Origin: Aquitalea magnusonii
GTDB lineage: Bacteria; Pseudomonadota; Gammaproteobacteria; Burkholderiales; Chromobacteriaceae
Length of the DNA: 64,000 bases
Reading direction: 5' to 3'
Assembly: GCF_003202035.1 (NCBI RefSeq)
Contig: NZ_QJKC01000002.1
Location: forward strand, 251,858-315,857
Shown here: positions 37,276 through 45,600 of the stretch, one piece after another
How positions within the stretch are numbered: position 1 is the stretch's first letter
Layout of the letters: each line of letters begins with the position of its first letter
Notes under the pieces: generated by a model
The model's database searches: none
What the model saw: only the letters and a program-made list of their open reading frames with translations
What the model was told of the DNA's origin: nothing
Position numbers and translations under genes: made by a program

Positions 37276-37306
37276 GACACCGGTCGCCGTACTGTGGACC
37301 GGTGTC
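37276..37306 (-). terminator. hairpin after proX (attenuator)
   Basis: A perfect 10-bp stem, GACACCGGTC and GACCGGTGTC, with an 11-base loop, sits in the 64-base gap between proX and proW. Without a T run it may be a processing or stabilising hairpin keeping the binding-protein mRNA abundant. Confidence 0.45.
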
Positions 37307-37312
37307 GCCGCC

Positions 37313-38338
37313 TCACTTCACCGCCTGCTGCACCTTGACGGCGACATCGGCCGGCATCCAGGCCTTCCAGAGGGCGGGCTGCTGCTTGAGGAATTCACGC
37401 GCCGTCGTCTCAGGGCTCTGCTTTTGTTCGCTCATTCGGGCGATGGTGCGGTTAAGCAGTTCCGGGCTGAGTTTCACCTTGTTGATGAAGGCAACGATGG
37501 CCGGCTCGGCTGCCATGAAGTTGCTGGCGATGCCCACCTGCAAGGTGGTCGCCGGCGTGGCGGAAGGGCAAGGTGCCTCGCCCTTGTTGGCCTGCAGGGT
37601 GGGCCAGCACCTGGCGTTGTAGGCTGGCTCCCGGAGCTGGATGAACCGGTAGCGCCCCATCAGCGTGGCCGGTGCCCAGTAGTAGAACAGCACCGGCTTG
37701 CCGCGCTCATAGGCCGAGGCAATCGCCGCATCCATGGCCGACCCCGTACCGGCGCGGAAATTGGTATAGCTGCTCTCCAGCTGGTAGGCCTTCAGCTTCT
37801 GGGTATTGATGCGCTCGCAATCCCAGCCGCTGGGACAGTTCAGAAAGCGTCCCTTGCCGGGTTCTTCTTCATCCTTGAACAAATCCTTGTAGCGCGGCAG
37901 ATCCGCCACCGACTGCAAAGCCGGTGCCATGGGCTTGATGCCGCGTCGCGCATCACCCTTGATCACATAATCCGGTACGAAAAAGCCCTCATAAGCACCG
38001 CCTTGCAGCAGATCGCCAATCAGTTTGATCTTGCCGGATGCCAGACCCTTCTTGATGATGTCGGTGCGGTTCCATTGCTCGGTCCACAGCTGCAAATCGC
38101 CATTGACCAAGGCCGTTTCGGTGGCTGCGGTGCTGCCCGGTACGGTTTCAACCTGGCAGCCATAGCCGGTGCGAATGATTTCGCTGATGAGGGCGGCGTA
38201 GAATTGCCCCGACTCCCAGGTGATGCCGGCCAGCCTGACTGGCTTGCCGGCGGCACACCAGCTGCCTGCCATGCTGGGGCTGCTGCTGGCCAGCAGCAGC
38301 ATGGACAGGGTGCATCCGAGTAAATGTTTGCCTTGCAT
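37313..38338 (-). CDS. proX: glycine betaine/choline-type periplasmic binding protein
   Basis: 341 residues from the ATG at 38338, preceded by CAGGAGAG. A signal peptide occupies residues 1-23 (LLASSSPSMAGS). The mature protein matches the ProX/OpuAC family (VRLAGITWESGQFYAALISE, LVNGDLQLWTEQWN), rich in tryptophans that form the aromatic cage for a trimethylammonium group. WDCERINTQKLKAYQLE and PVLFYYWAPATLMGRY are also typical. Whether the ligand is betaine, choline or proline betaine cannot be read off. First gene of proXWV. Confidence 0.9.
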   Translation of the reverse strand: MQGKHLLGCTLSMLLLASSSPSMAGSWCAAGKPVRLAGITWESGQFYAALISEIIRTGYGCQVETVPGSTAATETALVNGDLQLWTEQWNRTDIIKKGLASGKIKLIGDLLQGGAYEGFFVPDYVIKGDARRGIKPMAPALQSVADLPRYKDLFKDEEEPGKGRFLNCPSGWDCERINTQKLKAYQLESSYTNFRAGTGSAMDAAIASAYERGKPVLFYYWAPATLMGRYRFIQLREPAYNARCWPTLQANKGEAPCPSATPATTLQVGIASNFMAAEPAIVAFINKVKLSPELLNRTIARMSEQKQSPETTAREFLKQQPALWKAWMPADVAVKVQQAVK

Positions 38339-38447
38339 ATTGTCTCTCCTGTTGTTCTCTTTGGCTTGAAGGTAGTACCGGGGCGTCAGGTGCGGTTCAT
38401 GAGCTTCCCCTTTCCCGAGAGTGGAGTTGCGGCTAGTGGCAATGGCA

Positions 38448-39902
38448 TCACAGCCCGCCAAAGCACAGGTATTTGCTTTCCAGATACTCGTCCATGCCGT
38501 AGCGTGAGCCTTCGCGCCCCAGGCCGGACTGCTTGATGCCGCCAAAGGGGCCTACTTCATTGGAAATCAGGCCGGTGTTGATGCCCACCATGCCGCATTC
38601 CAGCTGCTCGGCCACCTGCCAGGCGCGCGCCAGGTCGCGGCTGTAGAAATAGCCGGCCAGGCCGAATTCGCTGTCATTGGCAGCGCGGATCACCTCGTCG
38701 ATGTCATCGAAGCAGAACAGCGGGGCCAGCGGACCAAAGGTTTCTTCACGGGCAAACAGCATTGCCGGGCTGGCATCGGCAATGACCGTGGGTTCAAAGA
38801 AGCTGCCGCCAAGGGCATGGCGCTGCCCACCGCACAGCAGCCTCCCTCCTTTGGCCAGGGCATCGGCAATGTGCTCTTCCACCTTGGCCACGGCCCTGGC
38901 GTCGATCAACGGCCCCTGCGTGCTGCCCGGCGCCATGCCATCGCCCACCTGCAAGGCCTGTACCGCAGCCACCAGCTTGGCGGCAAAGCGCTCATACACC
39001 GCGCGCTGCACATAGATGCGGTTGGCGCAGACGCAGGTCTGACCGGCATTGCGGAACTTGGACACCATGGCGCCTTCCACGGCGGCATCCAGGTCGGCAT
39101 CCTCAAACACGATGAACGGGGCGTTGCCGCCCAGTTCCAGCGACAGTTTCTTGATGGTGGGGGCGGATTGCGCCATCAGCTGCCGCCCGACTTCGGTCGA
39201 GCCGGTAAAGCTGAGCTTGCGCACCAGAGGGCTGGCGGTCAGCACCTCGCCGATCAGCGTGGCCGAACCGGTCAGGACATTGAACAAGCCGGCGGGGAAG
39301 CCAGCCTGTTCGGCCAGCCAGCCCAGTGCCAGTGCGGTCAGCGGGGTCTGACTGGCCGGTTTCAATACCATGGCACAACCGGCAGCAAAGGCCGGGGCGG
39401 CCTTGCGGGTGATCATGGCTGCCGGGAAATTCCATGGCGTGATGGCCGCAGCCACACCGACAGGCTGCTTGAGCACCACGATGCGTTTGTCCGCCTGCGG
39501 GCTGGGCGCCACATCGCCATAGCCCCGTTTGGCCTCGTCGGCAAACCAGTCCACAAAGCTGGCGGCATAGGCGATTTCGCCGCGCGCTTCGCTGAGCGGC
39601 TTACCCTGCTCGCTGGTGAGAATGACCGCCAGGTCCTGCTGATTGGCCATGATCAACTCATACCAGCGCCGCAGCAGCACAGACCTGGCCTTGCCGGTCT
39701 GCAACTTCCACTGCGCCTGGGCTGCGGCAGCCGCGGTGATGGCGCGCCGGGTTTCCGCCTGGCCCATGGCGGGTACCCGGGCAATCAGCTCGCCATTGGC
39801 CGGCTTATGCACCGCCAGATGCTGGCCATCGTCGGCATCCAGCCACTGGCCGTTAATCAGCGCCTGCTGGCGCAGCAGTGCGGGATTGTGCAAGGGGAGC
39901 AT
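38448..39902 (-). CDS. gabD: NAD(P)-dependent succinate-semialdehyde dehydrogenase-type aldehyde dehydrogenase
   Basis: 484 residues from the ATG at 39902, preceded by GAGGAA. The catalytic Glu lies in LELGGNAPF (about 257) and the nucleophilic Cys in NAGQTCVCANRIYV (about 290), with a second Cys two residues later as in GabD. GYGDVAPSPQADKRIVVLKQP and GLISNEVGPFGGIKQSGLGREG (in parts) place it in the succinate-semialdehyde group. The operon companions Fae and an aldo/keto reductase suggest it may act on a different aldehyde. Ten bases after the reductase gene. Confidence 0.85.
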   Translation of the reverse strand: MLPLHNPALLRQQALINGQWLDADDGQHLAVHKPANGELIARVPAMGQAETRRAITAAAAAQAQWKLQTGKARSVLLRRWYELIMANQQDLAVILTSEQGKPLSEARGEIAYAASFVDWFADEAKRGYGDVAPSPQADKRIVVLKQPVGVAAAITPWNFPAAMITRKAAPAFAAGCAMVLKPASQTPLTALALGWLAEQAGFPAGLFNVLTGSATLIGEVLTASPLVRKLSFTGSTEVGRQLMAQSAPTIKKLSLELGGNAPFIVFEDADLDAAVEGAMVSKFRNAGQTCVCANRIYVQRAVYERFAAKLVAAVQALQVGDGMAPGSTQGPLIDARAVAKVEEHIADALAKGGRLLCGGQRHALGGSFFEPTVIADASPAMLFAREETFGPLAPLFCFDDIDEVIRAANDSEFGLAGYFYSRDLARAWQVAEQLECGMVGINTGLISNEVGPFGGIKQSGLGREGSRYGMDEYLESKYLCFGGL

Positions 39903-39912
39903 GGTGTATTCC

Positions 39913-40908
39913 TCAGCGGGGCGTGCGCGGAATGCGCTGCGCATTGTGGTGGTCGTTGATCACATCGCACGGGGTGTAATGGCGGTCGATTTCAAAACAC
40001 TCGGCATCGCTCAGCCGCAGGTCCAGCGCCGCAACCGCCAGCTCCAGCTGGGAGACGGCATCCGCGCCCACCAGCATGGAAGTCACCCCCGGCCGCTGCA
40101 GCACCCAGGCCTGGGCGACTTGCGCGGCGGCCACGCCACGCGCGGCGGCTACCCGCTCCACCGCCTTGCCAATCTGCCAGGACACTTCGTCGCCGTAGAA
40201 TTCCTGGGTGAAATTGTCGGTCTGCTTGCGCAGCGAATCGGCGGCACCGGACAACAGGCCGCGTGCCAGCGGGCTGAACGGCGTCACCGCAATGCCCTGA
40301 TCCTGGCAGTAGGGAATCATTTCCCGCTCTTCCTCGCGGTAGGCAGCATTCAGCTGGCACTGCATGGAGATGAAGCGGGTCCAGCCATTGCGTTCCGCCA
40401 CATGCTGCATCTTGGCAAACTGCCAGGCGTACATGGTGGAGGCGCCGATATAGCGGGCCTTGCCGCTTTTGACGATGTCGTGCAGGGCGGCCATGGTTTC
40501 TTCGATGGGCGTGTCCGGATCGAAGCCATGCACGATGTACAGGTCCAGATACTCCGTACCGATGCGCCGCAGCGAAGCATCAATGGCATCCAGCAGATGC
40601 TTGCGCGACAGGCCGCCATCATTGGGGCCCTTGCCCATGGCGTAAAAAGCCTTGCTGGCCAGCACCAGCTGTTCGCGCCGGGCATGTTGCAGCAGGGTGC
40701 GGCCGACCACCTCCTCGCCGACACCCAGCGAGTAGAAATCGGCCATATCGAAGAAATTGATGCCCAGCTCCAGCGCCCGCAGCAGGATGGGACGGCTCTC
40801 CGCCTCATCCAGCACCCAGGGCCGCCATTGCGAACTGCCAAAGGACATGGTGCCCATGCACAGGCGGGACACTTTCAGACCGCTACGACCCAGATTGAGG
40901 TATTGCAT
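39913..40908 (-). CDS. aldo/keto reductase
   Basis: 331 residues from the ATG at 40908. NLGRSGLKVSRLCMGTMSFG, NFFDMADFYSLGVGEEVVG with catalytic Asp/Tyr, the Lys in VLASKAFYAMG, and the His in DLYIVHGFD complete the tetrad. PFSPLARGLLSG and the final AVSQLELAVAALD NADPH-binding region are typical of the YghZ/Tas-like group. It converts an aldehyde or ketone to the alcohol, or the reverse. Ten bases separate it from fae upstream and from the dehydrogenase downstream, so the three are one transcript. Confidence 0.9.
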   Translation of the reverse strand: MQYLNLGRSGLKVSRLCMGTMSFGSSQWRPWVLDEAESRPILLRALELGINFFDMADFYSLGVGEEVVGRTLLQHARREQLVLASKAFYAMGKGPNDGGLSRKHLLDAIDASLRRIGTEYLDLYIVHGFDPDTPIEETMAALHDIVKSGKARYIGASTMYAWQFAKMQHVAERNGWTRFISMQCQLNAAYREEEREMIPYCQDQGIAVTPFSPLARGLLSGAADSLRKQTDNFTQEFYGDEVSWQIGKAVERVAAARGVAAAQVAQAWVLQRPGVTSMLVGADAVSQLELAVAALDLRLSDAECFEIDRHYTPCDVINDHHNAQRIPRTPR

Positions 40909-40918
40909 GGCGGTCTCC

Positions 40919-41416
40919 TCAGGCTGCGCTGTCGAAAAAGGGATTGGCCGGCCGCGCGCTGGCTGCCGCCGCCTGTTGCAGCGTGGGCAGATTGGCCATG
41001 GCACGCTGGATGGCTTCGCGGGTGGCTTGCAGATTATTGGCGAACACCTGGCTGGCATTGTCTGCGCTCCAGTTCACCCATACCGCGGCCACCACCGCCC
41101 AGTCGTTTTCGGCCTCGGGCGGCAAGCTGCCATCCAGCAGGCAGTCCTGCACCCCCTTGGCCACGCCAGCCTGCGCCGGGCCCCAGGTCATGGTTTCGTG
41201 GGTTTCGCCGCGCAGATCGGCCTTGGCCACGAACAGGGTGGCCGGCTTGACCGGCACATTGGGTTGCAGGCAGGCCATGAAGGGGATGTAACCCAGCCGT
41301 GGTGCAGCCAGGCTATTGGCCAGAGACTGGCCTACCGGGCCGCTGCGCGGGCCGATCAAGACATTGATATGTGCTGCATTGGGTCCGCTGCCGACAAAGG
41401 ATTCGCCGATATGCAT
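40919..41416 (-). CDS. fae: formaldehyde-activating enzyme (Fae) homologue
   Basis: 165 residues, the length of single-domain Fae. MHIGESFVGSGPNAAHINVL contains the catalytic His (residue 16) and GPRSGPVGQSLANSLAAP is the pterin-binding loop. Fae condenses formaldehyde with tetrahydromethanopterin in methylotrophs. None of the mch, mtd or fhc genes of that pathway is in the window, so this may be one of the Fae paralogues of unassigned role. It is the first gene of fae-AKR-ALDH and is divergent from a MocR regulator. Confidence 0.88.
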   Translation of the reverse strand: MHIGESFVGSGPNAAHINVLIGPRSGPVGQSLANSLAAPRLGYIPFMACLQPNVPVKPATLFVAKADLRGETHETMTWGPAQAGVAKGVQDCLLDGSLPPEAENDWAVVAAVWVNWSADNASQVFANNLQATREAIQRAMANLPTLQQAAAASARPANPFFDSAA

Positions 41417-41435
41417 GATGCTGACTCTCCAAGGG

Positions 41436-41475
41436 GAGTGAGAAAACAGGGTGAGTGAGAAAACAGGGTGAGTGA
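41436..41475. repeat. 17-base tandem repeat in fae leader
   Basis: GAGTGAGAAAACAGGGT occurs twice head to tail and begins a third time (GAGTGA). It lies 20 bases upstream of the fae start codon, within its probable untranslated leader. Could be slippage-prone or a regulator site; no more can be said. Confidence 0.7.
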
Positions 41476-41632
41476 CTGAGCAAACGGCTCACCACGCCAG
41501 GCCGTAGCGCGCCCTTGCTCCAGGGGGCTGCCGGGTGCTGCTGCCGCCCTGCCCGTTTGCTGTTTGGCCGGTGTTGTGGTGAAGGATTGCTTCGGTTTGC
41601 AGCAGAGTAATCGCTCTAATTGACGCGCCACA

Positions 41633-41661
41633 ATGCAGTCAATTTGAGTAAATGACTGCAT
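41633..41661. promoter_or_regulatory. candidate MocR operator, perfect inverted repeat
   Basis: ATGCAGTCA and TGACTGCAT are perfect 9-bp arms separated by 11 bases, giving a two-turn centre spacing of 20 bases. The element sits between mocR (start 41733) and fae (start 41416). MocR/GabR proteins typically bind paired sites in such divergent regions. Confidence 0.65.
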
Positions 41662-41732
41662 ACAATTCCGCGACAAGCACTGCTACCATGCCGACAGCGT
41701 CATCACGGCCCTGCCGGCCCCGCGAGGAAATC

Positions 41733-43145
41733 ATGGATCTGGTATTGCGCATCAAAAGCTGGCTTCCCGACCTGGAAAGCTGCGCCCAGCCTCGCTATCA
41801 GGCTATCTGCGATGCCATCTGCGCAGTCATCGATGGCGGCCAGGTTGTCATTGGGGAAAAGCTGCCGCCCCACCGTACCCTCTCCAGCGCCCTGCACGTT
41901 ACGCCAGGCACCATCAGCCGGGCCTACGCCAGGCTGGAAGAACAGGGGCGGGTCATGTCGCGCATTGGCGACGGTACCTATGTACTGGCACGACAGGTCG
42001 CCAGTGACGGACCGAACGACTTGACGCAGCAGGGGGATGAGGGGCTGATCGACCTGGGACAGAACGTGATTGTGGCGGTAGGACAAGACCTGGCACTGGC
42101 GCAAACCCTGCTGGATATCAGCCAGGATGCCGAGGCGCAGCGCCGGGTACTGGACTACCAGCCGGAATGCGGCCATCCCCGCCATCGGGCGGCGATTGCC
42201 GGCTGGCTGCGCCGCTTCGGCCTGGCAGGCGAGGCTGACCGGGTGGCCATCACCAATGGTGCGCAGCATGCGCTGGCCTGCCTGTTTCGCATTCTCACCA
42301 TGCCGGGAGATACCGTGCTGTGCGAAGCGCTGAGCTATCCCGGCATCGTGGCATTGGCCCAGCAGATGCGCTTGCAACTGATAGGCGTGGAGGTGGATGA
42401 GGAAGGGCTGATTCCGGAGTCACTGGAGCAGATGTGCCGCGCCGTCAACTCGCGCGTGCTGTTTTGCGTGCCTACCTTGCACAATCCCACCACCGCCACC
42501 ATGAGCGAAACGCGGCGGCGGCAGATTGTCGATATCGCCCGGCGCCAGCATTTGCAGATTATCGAGGATGCCACGCCTGCGGCCATTCTGCGCGACCCGC
42601 CCCCTGCCCTGGCCGCCTTGCTGCCGGAACAGGTGTTTTTTGTCTGCAGCCTGTCCAAATCGGTGTCGCCGGGGCTGCGGGTGGGCATGGTACAGGCGCC
42701 GCATGCCTGGTCAGGCAAGCTGGCCGCCATCATTCGCGCCAATTGCTGGATGGCGACGCCGTTATCGGTGGAAATTGCCTGTCGCTGGATGGAAAACGGT
42801 GTGCTGCACCAGTTACTGCAGGCACAGCGCCTGGATATTGCCTACCGGCGCAGCCTGGCCGAACCGTTGCTGCAGGGCCTGCCCATGCTCAGCCACCACG
42901 GCAGTCCGCACCTATGGCTGACGCTGCCGGCACCATGGCGCAGTACCGAGTTCGGCACCATGCTGCGGCGACGCAAAGTGATCATCAAGCTGGGCGATGC
43001 CTTTACCGTGGGCCGCACCGCGCCGCCGCATGCGGTCAGGCTGTGCCTGAGCGGCAGCGCCGATCCCTTGCAGATGGAACAGGGGCTGCGCATTATCGCC
43101 GCCACCCTGCGCGATGGGCCGGAAGGTTATTTCGCCTCGGCCTGA
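41733..43145 (+). CDS. MocR family regulator (GntR helix-turn-helix fused to aminotransferase fold)
   Basis: 470 residues from the ATG at 41733, which follows GAGGAAA. Residues ~20-85 are a GntR winged helix (LPPHRTLSSALHVTPGTISRAY, read in two parts). Residues ~110-465 have the fold type I aminotransferase domain: LDYQPECGHPRHRAAIAGWL, ITNGAQHALACLF, the PTLHNPTTATMSE loop and the PLP lysine in SLSKSVSPGLRVG (about 309). Such proteins use PLP plus an amine or aldehyde as effector. The divergent fae-AKR-ALDH operon is the likely target. Confidence 0.92.
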   Translation: MDLVLRIKSWLPDLESCAQPRYQAICDAICAVIDGGQVVIGEKLPPHRTLSSALHVTPGTISRAYARLEEQGRVMSRIGDGTYVLARQVASDGPNDLTQQGDEGLIDLGQNVIVAVGQDLALAQTLLDISQDAEAQRRVLDYQPECGHPRHRAAIAGWLRRFGLAGEADRVAITNGAQHALACLFRILTMPGDTVLCEALSYPGIVALAQQMRLQLIGVEVDEEGLIPESLEQMCRAVNSRVLFCVPTLHNPTTATMSETRRRQIVDIARRQHLQIIEDATPAAILRDPPPALAALLPEQVFFVCSLSKSVSPGLRVGMVQAPHAWSGKLAAIIRANCWMATPLSVEIACRWMENGVLHQLLQAQRLDIAYRRSLAEPLLQGLPMLSHHGSPHLWLTLPAPWRSTEFGTMLRRRKVIIKLGDAFTVGRTAPPHAVRLCLSGSADPLQMEQGLRIIAATLRDGPEGYFASA

Positions 43146-43154
43146 GCCGCCGGC

Positions 43155-43892
43155 TCAGCCTATGCGCGCGGCCAGCTGCCTGGCCGCCTGGATCAGGGCG
43201 CTGGAATAACTGCGGCTGGCCGGCTCACTCAGTTCATCACTGGCAACACAGATGCTGATGGCCGCTATCGGCTCATGGCTCAGATTGACCACCGGCGCGG
43301 CCAGGCAGCTGACGCCGCTCTCGATTTCCCCGTGGGTCACGGCATAACCCAGGCGCTGGGCCCGTTCCAGCTGGCTGCGCAGCTCCTGCGGCGCGGTCAG
43401 GTACTCGCCATCCAGATAGGCTTGCAGATAGTCCGTGCTGCGCAGGCTGAGAATGGCCTTGCCGGCAGCCGCACGGTGCAAGGGCAGGGTCTGGCCGATA
43501 TAGGAGTGGAAGCGGTGGCTGAGTGCGGACTCCAGCTTGGCCACCACCACCACGGTATTGCCCACCGGCATGCTCAGCAGCACGGTTTTGTGTACTTCGT
43601 TCTTGAGGATTTCGGCAATCGGGTGGAAATAGGGAATGATGCTTTGCCGGCCATAGATGGTGGAGGCCATCTGGAAAATCTTCGCGCCGATGCAGTAGGA
43701 CTTCTTGCGCCCCGGATCCATCACCACCAGCTGGGCCTGTAACAGGCTGCCCAGAATACGGTAGCAGCTGGCAACGGGAATACCGGTCTGCGCACTGATC
43801 TCGGCCTGGGTCAGCGGGTAGGAGGCATTGACCAGCAACTGCAAAATGGCAATGGAGCTGTCGACAGCAGGTGCGGTTGGTCGCGCTGGCAA
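43155..43892 (-). CDS. IclR family transcriptional regulator
   Basis: 245 residues. Residues ~12-65 are the IclR winged helix (LTQAEISAQTGIPVASCYRIL, read in parts). The C-terminal effector domain has VVVVAKLES, LPLHRAAAGKAILS and a late ESGVSCLAAPVVN with the conserved Cys. It is the last gene of the block that begins with the aldehyde dehydrogenase at 49661, 88 bases after the GMC gene, and probably regulates it. Confidence 0.9.
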   Translation of the reverse strand: MPARPTAPAVDSSIAILQLLVNASYPLTQAEISAQTGIPVASCYRILGSLLQAQLVVMDPGRKKSYCIGAKIFQMASTIYGRQSIIPYFHPIAEILKNEVHKTVLLSMPVGNTVVVVAKLESALSHRFHSYIGQTLPLHRAAAGKAILSLRSTDYLQAYLDGEYLTAPQELRSQLERAQRLGYAVTHGEIESGVSCLAAPVVNLSHEPIAAISICVASDELSEPASRSYSSALIQAARQLAARIG

Positions 43893-43980
43893 GATACTTG
43901 TCCTGTGACAAAGCCCTGTGCTGTCGGCTCAGGCAGCCAGCGCAGGGCCTGGTTGATAACAATGGTGGCGGCTAGGCGGC

Positions 43981-45600
43981 TCAGCGCCAGTCTTGCAAAA
44001 TCATGGCCGCCGCCTTTTCCGCCACCATCATCACCGGCGCATTGGTATTGCCGGAGGTGATGTTGGGAAAGATGGAAGCATCCACCACCCGCAGCCCGGC
44101 CACCCCATGCACTTGCAGCCGGTGCGAGACCACCGCGCTGGCCGGATCGGGGCCCATGGCACAGCTGCCGCACAGATGATAGATGGAACCGGACTCCTCG
44201 CGGAAGAAGCGCAACATGCTGTCATCGTCCGCCACCCGGCTGGCTGGCGACACTTCTTCCACCGTGATGCGGCGCAAGGCCTCGGCCTGCATCAGGCGGC
44301 GGATGAAACGGCTGCCCTGCACCGCCTCGCGGCGGTCCTTGTCGGTGGACAGATAATTGGGACGGATGCTGGCCGCGACCCCGGGATCGCGGCTGCTGAT
44401 GGCAACCGCGCCCCGGCTGCTGGGGCGGCAGGGGTTGAAGCACACCAGAAAGCCGGAATAGGGTTCGGGCTTGAGCGCCGCCTTGGCGTCCTTGGGAATG
44501 CTGTAGGACAGCGGATTGAAATACAGTTGCAGATTCGGCCGCTCCTCCTGTTCACTGCCGCGGAAAAAGCCCCCGGCCTGATTCACGCTCAAGGCCAGCG
44601 GCCCTTTGCGGGTAAAGGCATAGCGCAAGGCCGCCAGCCCCTGCCCCCACAGACTGCCCAGCTCATCATTCAGCGTCTTGCAATTGGCACGGTAGTAAAA
44701 GGACACGCACAGATGGTCTTGCAGATTCTGCCCCACCGCCGGCAGGTGCTGGCGCAGGGGAATGCCCAGCCCTTGCAGCAAGGCGGCATCACCGATGCCG
44801 GACAATTGCAGCAGCTTGGGTGAATCCACCGCACCGGCAGCCACAATGACCTCTTTACTGGCAAAAAACTGGCGTGCCACGCCGTTTTGCCGGACCGCAA
44901 CGCCATTGGCACGGCCCGTCTCGTCAAACAGGATGGCTTCGGCCTGACAGTGGGTCTCGACCGTGAGATTAGGCCGGCTCATGGCCGGATGCAGATAGGC
45001 CGCGCCACTGGATGCGCGTTCGCCATGCTGGATATTGGCCTCGTAAATGCCCGCGCCTTCAAACCGGGCGGCATTGAAGTCGTCGTTAAGCGGCAAACCC
45101 AGCTGTTGGCAGGCTTCCAGATAATTCTGGCAGATGGGATGCGCCTGCTCGCGCATCGGGGTGATGCCGATCAGCCCCTTGCTGCCATGCCAGGGCGTAT
45201 CGCCAGCCGGATGGTTTTCCAGCTGCTTGAAGTAAGGCAGCACATCGCGGTAGCCCCAGCCCGGATTGCCTGCGGCCTCCCAGTCATCGAAATCGGCCGG
45301 CTGCCCGCGCACATAGATCATGGCATTGATGGCACCGGAACCACCCAGCACCTTGCCACGCGGTGCGTACAGTTTGCGCCCGGCCAGCTCGGCCTCCGGC
45401 TCGGTGTAATACATCCAGTTGGTTTGCGGGTTGTAATAGTTTTTGACATAGCCCACCGGCAGGCGGAACCAGAAGGAATCATCCTTGCCGCCGGCCTCCA
45501 GCAACAACACGCGATGCTGGCCGGACTCGCTCAGGCGGCTGGCCAGGATGCATCCGGCAGAACCCGCGCCCACGATGATGAAATCGTATTGCTGGCTCAT
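43981..45600 (-). CDS. GMC family FAD-dependent oxidoreductase (choline dehydrogenase-like)
   Basis: 539 residues. The FAD-binding GxGxxG is at residues 11-16 (VGAGSAGCILASRLSE), GKVLGGSGAINAMIYVRG is the GMC signature 1, and VIVAAGAVDSPKLLQLSGIG signature 2. The catalytic His lies in IYHLCGSCAMG and the second active-site residue in NTNAPVMMVAEKAA. Members oxidise primary alcohols such as choline, sugar alcohols or long-chain alcohols. The start overlaps the dehydratase stop by 4 bases, so the substrate should fit a sugar-acid or polyol route rather than choline. Confidence 0.88.
   Translation of the reverse strand: MSQQYDFIIVGAGSAGCILASRLSESGQHRVLLLEAGGKDDSFWFRLPVGYVKNYYNPQTNWMYYTEPEAELAGRKLYAPRGKVLGGSGAINAMIYVRGQPADFDDWEAAGNPGWGYRDVLPYFKQLENHPAGDTPWHGSKGLIGITPMREQAHPICQNYLEACQQLGLPLNDDFNAARFEGAGIYEANIQHGERASSGAAYLHPAMSRPNLTVETHCQAEAILFDETGRANGVAVRQNGVARQFFASKEVIVAAGAVDSPKLLQLSGIGDAALLQGLGIPLRQHLPAVGQNLQDHLCVSFYYRANCKTLNDELGSLWGQGLAALRYAFTRKGPLALSVNQAGGFFRGSEQEERPNLQLYFNPLSYSIPKDAKAALKPEPYSGFLVCFNPCRPSSRGAVAISSRDPGVAASIRPNYLSTDKDRREAVQGSRFIRRLMQAEALRRITVEEVSPASRVADDDSMLRFFREESGSIYHLCGSCAMGPDPASAVVSHRLQVHGVAGLRVVDASIFPNITSGNTNAPVMMVAEKAAAMILQDWR

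Larger units (their letters stand above)
41417..41732. other. fae-mocR intergenic region
   Basis: About 316 bases without a gene. It holds the 17-base tandem repeat at 41436-41475 just upstream of fae and the 9-bp inverted repeat at 41633-41661 upstream of mocR. A TTGACT on the minus strand and a TTGACG on the plus strand overlap the inverted repeat and may be -35 boxes of the two divergent promoters. Confidence 0.5.
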
